From assembly GCA_027490215.1 (NCBI GenBank), contig JAIXYO010000029.1, forward strand, positions 186,001-250,000: a stretch of 64,000 nucleotides of DNA, given 5' to 3'. Below are positions 57,614-64,000 of the stretch, piece by piece. This stretch comes from Rubrivivax sp. (GTDB lineage: Bacteria > Pseudomonadota > Gammaproteobacteria > Burkholderiales > Burkholderiaceae_C). The notes under the pieces are model-generated. The model searched no databases. It saw only the letters and a program-made list of their open reading frames with translations, and had not been told where the DNA came from. The position numbers and the translations under genes were made by a program. Position 1 is the first letter of the stretch, and each line of letters begins with the position of its first letter.

Positions 57614-58815
57614 GTCTTCTCGATAAGTTTTCCGTTCAGCGCGGACTGGCTGCCAGCCTGGCTGAAAACAGCCGGGTGGCCCCGATCGCCACACCGATGG
57701 ACGACGTCCATTCAGCCACCTCGGCCACGATCAATGGTCGCCGTGTGATCCTCGCCGGGACCAACAACTACCTCGGATTGACCTACGACGCCGACTGCAG
57801 AGCTGCAGCAATCTCCGCGATTGAATCGTTGGGCACCGGCACAACCGGCTCTCGCATGGCCAGCGGCAACTATGCGGGGCATCGCGCCCTGGAACACTCC
57901 CTGGCCAGCGCCTTCGGCTGGCCGGCGGCGATCGTCTTTTCGACCGGCTACCAGGCCAACCTCGGCACGCTGTCGGCCCTGGCCGGCGAGGGTGACACCC
58001 TGCTCGTCGATGCCGATAGCCACGCCAGCATTCACGATGGCTGCAGACTCAGCCACGCCACCACCATCCGCTTTCGCCACAACGACCCGGAAAATCTGGA
58101 CCGTCGCCTGGAGCGCCTGGGTGAGGCGGCCAGCCGCACATTGGTCGTCGTCGAGAGCCTGTACAGCACGCTGGGCGACCGCGCACCGCTGCGCGAGATC
58201 GTCGAGATCAAGAAGCGCCACGGGGCCTGGCTGCTGGTCGATGAGGCCCATTCCTTTGGCGTGTTCGGGCCACGCGGGCTGGGTCTGTGCGAAGACCAGG
58301 ATCTGCTCGGCGAGGTTGACTTCATCGTTGGCACCTTTTCGAAGAGCCTCGGCGGCGTTGGCGGGTTCTGCCTCGGCCGACATGCCGAAGTGGAATTCAT
58401 GCGCATGGTCAGCCGACCCTACATCTTCACCGCGTCACCACCACCGCCAGTGATCGCCGCGACGCATCAGGCGCTGCGCAAGGTGCTGCAAGGTCACGAT
58501 CTGCGTGCGCGGCTGTCGCGCCACGCGGAACGGGTCTACGGCGAGTTGAACAAGCTGGGATTCCGGCTCGGCACGACGACGCCCGGCCCGGTCGCTGCGG
58601 TCGTCTTCGACTCGCGCGACGATGCACTGGCGTTGTGGCAGAGCCTGCTCGATGCGGGCATCTACACCAACCTGATGATTCCGCCGGCCACACCGTCCGG
58701 CCTGAGCCTGGTGCGCATCAGCCTGAGCGCCGCGCAAAGCGACGACGACATCGCACAGATCATTGCCGCTCTGGCAGCACACGCGCGGCGAGCCCGCCCT
58801 CCGCTGGCGGCCTGA
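57610..58815 (+). CDS. spt: Serine palmitoyltransferase-like alpha-oxoamine synthase
   Basis: This 401-residue PLP enzyme of the oxoamine synthase family condenses an amino acid with an acyl thioester, giving 3-keto-sphinganine when the pair is serine and palmitoyl-ACP/CoA. Marks are GTNNYLGLTYDADC, GTGTTGSRMASGNYAGHRALE, DADSHASIHDGCRLS, LLVDEAHSFGVFG (PLP-ring Asp) and FIVGTFSKSLGGVGG with the Schiff-base Lys245. Length and the upstream ACP fit bacterial SPTs of the Caulobacter/Sphingomonas kind. KBL, AONS or CqsA-like roles are alternatives, but the bCerS-like and CerR-like genes favour sphingolipids. Confidence 0.85.
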   Translation: MSLLDKFSVQRGLAASLAENSRVAPIATPMDDVHSATSATINGRRVILAGTNNYLGLTYDADCRAAAISAIESLGTGTTGSRMASGNYAGHRALEHSLASAFGWPAAIVFSTGYQANLGTLSALAGEGDTLLVDADSHASIHDGCRLSHATTIRFRHNDPENLDRRLERLGEAASRTLVVVESLYSTLGDRAPLREIVEIKKRHGAWLLVDEAHSFGVFGPRGLGLCEDQDLLGEVDFIVGTFSKSLGGVGGFCLGRHAEVEFMRMVSRPYIFTASPPPPVIAATHQALRKVLQGHDLRARLSRHAERVYGELNKLGFRLGTTTPGPVAAVVFDSRDDALALWQSLLDAGIYTNLMIPPATPSGLSLVRISLSAAQSDDDIAQIIAALAAHARRARPPLAA

Positions 58816-58928
58816 CCACGCGTTCGCTCACGCGCAGTCTCTGCCTTGGCGGGGCAAAACGGACAGTCCTCACGCTGTACCGCGGATATCCCTAGGAACC
58901 TTCGGCATGGCTTGAGAATCGAGCCATT

Positions 58929-58950
58929 GCTGCGTCGGTGGAGACGCAGC
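58929..58950. terminator. Hairpin between the lipid cluster and the moxR operon
   Basis: An 8-bp perfect stem, GCTGCGTC/GACGCAGC, has a six-base loop and is followed by GACTTCTTC. It lies in the 175-nt gap after the serine palmitoyltransferase-like gene and 40 nt before the MoxR start. It could be a weak terminator or a structured leader. Confidence 0.4.
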
Positions 58951-58990
58951 GACTTCTTCACGCGGGATCATCCCCGCCGGACACTCGCCC

Positions 58991-59977
<987 letters not shown>

Positions 59978-59990
59978 ACCCGGGCAGGTG

Positions 59991-60887
59991 ATGGGGCTGC
60001 TGCCGGACCTCGACGAGCTGGTCGCGCTGCGCGGCGCCGCGCACGGGCTGGAAATGCTGCTGCGCCATCCGGCGGCAGCGCAGTTGCAGGGCGGGCACCG
60101 CAGTGCGCATCGCGGTCGCGGTCTCGAATTCGACGAGGTGCGTGCCTATGCCCAGGGCGACGATGCCCGCACGATCGACTGGCGCGTCACCGCCCGCCGC
60201 GGCCGGCCCCACACCAAGCTGTTCCGCGAGGAGCGCGAGCGAGTGGTCTGGCTGCTCGCCGATCTGCACCCTGGGCTGTACTTCGGTAGCCGCCAACAAC
60301 TCAAATCGGCCCTGCTGCTGCGCGCAGCCGCCTGGCTGGCCTGGGTCACGATCAGCGCCGGGGATCGGCTCGGTGCCGTCCTGACACAAGGCACGGGGTT
60401 ACCCCAGCTGTTGCCACCACGCTCCCGTGACATCGGTGCGCTGGCCACGCTGCAGGCGCTGGTGCAGAGCCAACCACGGGTCCCAGGCGAGCCCGCAGGG
60501 GACGGACTGGCGGTGGCGCTCAGCACCCTGCGACCTCTGCTGCGCTCAGGCAGCACGGTGTTTGTGCTCAGCGACTTCAGCACACTCGATGCGACCACGG
60601 AAACCGCGTTGCTGACCATCGGCTTGCGCGCCGAATGCCGGCTGCTGTGGCTCACCGATCCGCTGGAGCGCGATGGTCTGCCCGACGGGGCATTTCGCGT
60701 TGGCGTGCCCGGTCAGAGCTGGTCGATCGACGGCGCCGCCAGCCGCTCCGCCTGGGTGGCCGCCTGGGCCCAGCGCGAGCAGCGTCTGGCCGACCTCAGC
60801 CGCACTCATCGCCTGCCACTGCTGCGCCTGGACACCGGCGGCGATCTGGCACAGACGCTGCCGCGCTTCATCAGCGAGTCGCGATGA
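59991..60887 (+). CDS. DUF58-domain protein of the MoxR operon
   Basis: This 298-residue protein has the DUF58 core GLEFDEVRAYAQGDDARTIDWRVTARRGRPHTKLFREERER (split here by residue context, positions about 45-85), followed by a VWA-like fold (VFVLSDFSTLD). It lies immediately downstream of moxR, as in most bacterial MoxR operons, where it probably binds the MoxR hexamer's clients. ATG 59991 is preferred; GTG 59988 is adjacent. It overlaps the next gene by 4 nt. Confidence 0.88.
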   Translation: MGLLPDLDELVALRGAAHGLEMLLRHPAAAQLQGGHRSAHRGRGLEFDEVRAYAQGDDARTIDWRVTARRGRPHTKLFREERERVVWLLADLHPGLYFGSRQQLKSALLLRAAAWLAWVTISAGDRLGAVLTQGTGLPQLLPPRSRDIGALATLQALVQSQPRVPGEPAGDGLAVALSTLRPLLRSGSTVFVLSDFSTLDATTETALLTIGLRAECRLLWLTDPLERDGLPDGAFRVGVPGQSWSIDGAASRSAWVAAWAQREQRLADLSRTHRLPLLRLDTGGDLAQTLPRFISESR

Positions 60888-61390
60888 ACAACACCTTGCT
60901 GGAGCAGCTGGCCCCAGACCGCGCGCCACCGCCGCTCGGCTGGTGGCCGCTGGCGCCCGGGTGGTGGGGTCTGCTGGTCCTGTTGCTGCTGGGCCTGGCG
61001 ATGGCAGCGTGGCTGCGCAAGCGGGCCCGGCAGCCATCGGTCCGCTGGCAGCGCGCGGCCTTGCGCGAGCTGGCGCAGCTGCAGACGGTGTCGGGGCAGG
61101 CCGGCATCGACGATGCCCACATCGCACGCGAGGTGCAGCTGCTGCTGCGCCGCTACGCCATCGCGCGTTACGGGCGCGACACGGTCGCGGCACTCAGCGG
61201 CGACACCTGGCTGGCCTTCGTCGTGCGCCACGGCGGCAGTGACTGGGCCGGTGACAGCGGTCAAGCGCTGTTGCGCTGCGCCTATGGCGGACATGCCGCC
61301 GCACCGAATCGGCCCGCGTCACCGGCCGATCGTGCGCGCTGGCTCAACGGCGCTCGCGCCTTCATCCAGTGCAAGAGGGTCAGCCGGTGA
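60884..61390 (+). CDS. DUF4381-domain membrane protein
   Basis: This 168-residue protein has the N-terminal motif PPPLGWWPLAPGWWGLLVLLLLGLAMAAW: a proline/tryptophan-rich turn and then one transmembrane helix (residues about 27-44). The cytoplasmic part contains LLRRYAIARYGRDTVAALSGDTWLAF. This pattern is the DUF4381 family, found between DUF58 and VWA genes in MoxR/Bat operons. ATG 60884 and its stop overlap the neighbouring genes by 4 nt each. Confidence 0.85.
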   Translation: MNNTLLEQLAPDRAPPPLGWWPLAPGWWGLLVLLLLGLAMAAWLRKRARQPSVRWQRAALRELAQLQTVSGQAGIDDAHIAREVQLLLRRYAIARYGRDTVAALSGDTWLAFVVRHGGSDWAGDSGQALLRCAYGGHAAAPNRPASPADRARWLNGARAFIQCKRVSR

Positions 61391-62343
61391 TCCACTTCGA
61401 ATGGCCGTGGATGCTGCTGGCCGCGCCGCTGCCCTGGCTGTTCGCGCGCTGGCTGCCTCCGGCCCGGCCGCTCGGCGCCGCGCTGTTCCTGCCCTTTGCG
61501 GCACAGGTTGGCCCGCGCGCGGCACCCGCTGCGCCACGCGTGCCGCGCTGGCGGCTGCTGATGTTCGCGGCGGTCTGGGCGCTGACACTGGTAGCTGCGG
61601 CGCGACCGCAATGGTTGGGTGAGCCGCAGCCGGTTGCCACCACAGGGCGCCGCCTGCTGCTGGCCGTCGACACCTCGGGCTCGATGGCCGCGCAGGACAT
61701 GGCCGGGCGCATGAGCCGGCTGCAGGTCGTCAAGGCCGTGGCGGGCGACTTCATCCGACGCCGCCATGGCGACCAGGTCGGGCTGATCATGTTCGGCACC
61801 CGGCCCTATCTGCAGGCCCCGCTGAGCAGCGACCTCGACACCATCGGCCAATTCCTGGAAGAAGCGTCGATCGGCATGGCCGGTCCGGCCACCGCACTGG
61901 GCGACGCGATCGGGCTGGCGCTGAAGCGGCTGCAGGCCGAGCGCAGCAGCGAACGGCCTGCGCCGGACACCCGCCGCGAGACGGTGCTGGTACTGCTGAC
62001 CGACGGCAGCAGCAACGCCGGCGAGATGCCCCCATTGCCGGCTGCGCGCCTCGCCGCAGCGCAGCGCCTGCGCATCTACACCATTGGCGTTGGCAGCGAA
62101 GAGGACAGCGATCTCGACGAAGACACCCTGAAAGCCATCGCCAGCGAAACCGGTGGCGCGTACTTCAGAGCGACCGATGCAGCCGCGCTGCAACAGGCCT
62201 ACGCGCTGATGGATGAGCTCGAGCCGGCTGCCGCACAGGACCGTTGGGTCCGCCCGAGCGACGAGTGGTTCACCTGGCCGCTGGCGCTGGCCTTGCTGCT
62301 GAGCGTGCCGACAGTCGCCTTGCGGGAGCCGCGATGGCGCTGA
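61387..62343 (+). CDS. VWA-domain membrane protein (BatA-like)
   Basis: This 318-residue protein has N-terminal membrane helices (WPWMLLAAPLPWLFARWLPP and LLMFAAVWALTLVAAARPQW), a von Willebrand A domain with an intact MIDAS (AVDTSGSMAAQDM; D-x-S-x-S), VLLTDGSSNAG with the second metal Asp, and a C-terminal transmembrane helix. This is the BatA plan of aerotolerance operons. GTG 61387 overlaps the preceding stop. Confidence 0.88.
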   Translation: MIHFEWPWMLLAAPLPWLFARWLPPARPLGAALFLPFAAQVGPRAAPAAPRVPRWRLLMFAAVWALTLVAAARPQWLGEPQPVATTGRRLLLAVDTSGSMAAQDMAGRMSRLQVVKAVAGDFIRRRHGDQVGLIMFGTRPYLQAPLSSDLDTIGQFLEEASIGMAGPATALGDAIGLALKRLQAERSSERPAPDTRRETVLVLLTDGSSNAGEMPPLPAARLAAAQRLRIYTIGVGSEEDSDLDEDTLKAIASETGGAYFRATDAAALQQAYALMDELEPAAAQDRWVRPSDEWFTWPLALALLLSVPTVALREPRWR

Positions 62344-63296
62344 TGGCCGAATGGCAGGCCGCACTGGCCCGCTTTCATTTCGAACGGCCGTGGTGGCTGC
62401 TCGCGGTGCCGCTGCTGCTGGCACTGGCCGTGTGGCTGGCGCGGCGCAGTGCGTCTGGCCACGGCTGGGCTGCACTGGTGGATGCCCCACTGCTCGAGGC
62501 GCTGCGGCTGCCCGAGCCCACGATCGCGACCCGGTCCGCGCCATGGCCCTGGCTGGCATTGGCCTGGACACTGGCGGTGCTCGCGCTGGCCGGCCCGACC
62601 TGGCAACGCGAACCTGCGGCGGCGAACGCCATGCCCGATGGCTGGGTGGTGGTGCTGGACCTGTCGCCCTCGATGCTCGCGCCCGACGCCGCCCCGAACC
62701 GCGTGAGTCGTGCCCGCTACGCCATCGAAGACGTGCTGGGTGCGGCGCAGGGAGCCCGCATTGGTCTGGTGGTGTTCAGCGCCGAGCCGTACACCGTGAC
62801 CCCGCTGACCGACGACGTCGCCACGGTGCGCGGACTCACCGGCCCGCTTTCGCCGGACTTGATGCCCAGCACTGGTGACAAGCTGGGCCCGGCGCTGGCA
62901 ATGGCTCAGCAGTTGCTGGAACGATCGACGACAAGGGGCGGCCACGTGGTGGTGCTGACCGACGGTTTTGCCGATCCGGAACCGGCGAGCGCCGCAGCCG
63001 AGTCCTTGCGCGAGCGCAGCACCACGGTCGATGTGCTGGCGATCGGTGGAGCAGGCAGCGCGACGATCGAGCCGGTGGACCTTGCGCAGCTTCAGCAACT
63101 GGCCCGCGCGGGCGGAGGCCGGGTCTTCGGGCTCAACGAAATGCCCGCACTGCTGACGCAACTGCAGACGAAAGTGACAAGCAGCGCCATCGCACTGAGT
63201 GACGTGCAGGCGGAGCGCTGGCGCGACGCTGGTGTCTGGTTGTTGCCGCCCTTGCTGTTGCTGGTTTCCTTTTTGACACGGCGGGGGTGGTGGTGA
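62334..63296 (+). CDS. VWA-domain membrane protein with modified MIDAS (BatB-like)
   Basis: This 320-residue protein is organised like its upstream neighbour: ERPWWLLAVPLLLALAVWLARR, then a second helix, a VWA domain and a C-terminal helix. The MIDAS reads VLDLSPSMLAPD (D-x-S-x-S, with Leu and Pro at the variable positions), followed by VVVLTDGFADPE. ATG 62334 has a GGGAG Shine-Dalgarno at proper distance and overlaps the previous gene by 10 nt. ATG 62343 is an alternative. Confidence 0.86.
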   Translation: MALMAEWQAALARFHFERPWWLLAVPLLLALAVWLARRSASGHGWAALVDAPLLEALRLPEPTIATRSAPWPWLALAWTLAVLALAGPTWQREPAAANAMPDGWVVVLDLSPSMLAPDAAPNRVSRARYAIEDVLGAAQGARIGLVVFSAEPYTVTPLTDDVATVRGLTGPLSPDLMPSTGDKLGPALAMAQQLLERSTTRGGHVVVLTDGFADPEPASAAAESLRERSTTVDVLAIGGAGSATIEPVDLAQLQQLARAGGGRVFGLNEMPALLTQLQTKVTSSAIALSDVQAERWRDAGVWLLPPLLLLVSFLTRRGWW

Positions 63297-64000
63297 AGGC
63301 GCTCTGGTGCATCGCCGCGCTGATGCTCTGCGCCCCCACCGCGCAGGCCGAGGGCGGGTGGTCCTCACTGTGGCGCACACCCGACCAGCGTGGCGAGGCC
63401 GAGCTGCGCGCTGGCCGCGCTGCGGCCGCGGCGCAGACCTACTCTGACCCGCGCCGCAAGGCCTGGGCCCAGCTGCAAGCCGGCGACGACCGCGCTGCGG
63501 CCGACAGCTACGCTGGCCTCGACGCGCCCGAGGCGCCGTACAACCGGGGCAATGCGCTGGTGCGCGCGGGCGCTCTGCAACAAGCCCTGCAGGCCTACGA
63601 CGAAGCGCTGGTCCGGAACCCCGGAGACCGCGATGCACAACGCAACCGCGACCTGGTCGCCAAGGCATTGCAACCGCAGCAGCGACCCGCATCACAGCAG
63701 GGCCGCACTGCATCGAACACCGCTGGCGGCGCTGGTGCCCAGCCCACGCCGCAACCAGCTTCGGGCCCGCTCGGCCAGGCACCGCAGGGGTCACCCACAC
63801 CCGACGCCGCTGGCCAGCAGGCTGCGCCGCAACCCCAACCGGGGCAAGCCAGCGGCCCAGGCCAGGCGGCGTCGGCTGGCGGTGTGGGGACCAGCGCAGG
63901 CGCCCTCGGTGGCACCGATGCCAAGGAGACGGGCGCCAACGGCCGCGTCGACCCCAACAGCGCGGACAGCGCAGCGCAAGCCGAGCGCGATGTGCTCGGT
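63293..64000 (+). CDS. TPR-repeat protein, partial (runs off the window)
   Basis: GTG 63293 overlaps the stop of the second VWA gene, and 236 codons remain open to the window end. A signal peptide (LWCIAALMLCAPTAQAEG) is followed by tetratricopeptide units (KAWAQLQAGDDRAAADSYAGL; APYNRGNALVRAGALQQALQAYDEALVRNP). A long Gln/Pro/Ala/Gly-rich low-complexity region follows. This matches the BatB/BatE-type TPR protein that closes many Bat operons. The C-terminus is not seen. Confidence 0.82.
   Translation, partial: MKALWCIAALMLCAPTAQAEGGWSSLWRTPDQRGEAELRAGRAAAAAQTYSDPRRKAWAQLQAGDDRAAADSYAGLDAPEAPYNRGNALVRAGALQQALQAYDEALVRNPGDRDAQRNRDLVAKALQPQQRPASQQGRTASNTAGGAGAQPTPQPASGPLGQAPQGSPTPDAAGQQAAPQPQPGQASGPGQAASAGGVGTSAGALGGTDAKETGANGRVDPNSADSAAQAERDVLG

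Overview
The window is GC-rich and densely packed, with many 4-nt ATGA/GTGA gene overlaps. Its gene content (xerD, waaA, queG, tsaE-amiC, moxR with VWA genes, an RlmN-like fragment) fits a betaproteobacterium of the Burkholderiales, probably the Leptothrix/Ideonella/Rubrivivax neighbourhood. That placement is inferred from gene content and protein flavour only. No rRNA, tRNA, CRISPR array or intact insertion sequence was found.

Left part (1-6.5 kb): the start of an RlmN-like radical-SAM gene running off the left edge, an MntA-type nucleotidyltransferase antitoxin with a shortened HepT partner, a GT1 glycosyltransferase, a secreted double beta/gamma-crystallin protein, an AraC regulator, and an ABC substrate-binding protein with an acetamidase/formamidase.

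Secretion island (6.8-21.7 kb): a type I secretion ABC exporter, its HlyD adaptor and a GT4 glycosyltransferase overlap one another. They are followed by three tandem copies of a two-gene module, each a small membrane-anchored or lipoprotein gene followed by a lipase-like RTX gene. Copy 1 has a lipase cut off just after its nucleophile. Copy 2 keeps only a 28-codon stub. Copy 3 ends in an intact 2478-residue RTX lipase. The layout resembles toxin/immunity arrays and is one of the two most interesting parts of the window.

Housekeeping block (21.7-29.5 kb): waaA, a phosphomannomutase/phosphoglucomutase, xerD, an AEC-family carrier, queG, tsaE and amiC.

Lipid supercluster (29.6-58.8 kb): this looks like a large bacterial sphingolipid (ceramide) locus. 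The core set is a serine palmitoyltransferase-like enzyme, its ACP, two fatty acyl-AMP ligases (one fused to a carrier domain), an Sfp-type phosphopantetheinyl transferase, a CerR-like epimerase-fold reductase and a GNAT-fold protein resembling bacterial ceramide synthase. Around it lie tailoring enzymes (desaturase, P450, Fe/2OG oxygenase), a lipid kinase, two CDP-alcohol phosphotransferases with nucleotidyltransferase-like N-termini, a Tam41-like protein, a LicC-like and a MobA-like nucleotidyltransferase, several glycosyltransferases, a LpxL-like acyltransferase, an MsbA-like exporter and a pair of LptF/LptG-like permeases. Together they suggest synthesis, head-group decoration and a dedicated route toward the outer membrane.

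Right edge (59-64 kb): a moxR-DUF58-DUF4381-VWA-VWA-TPR operon of the BatA/BatB type, cut by the window end.
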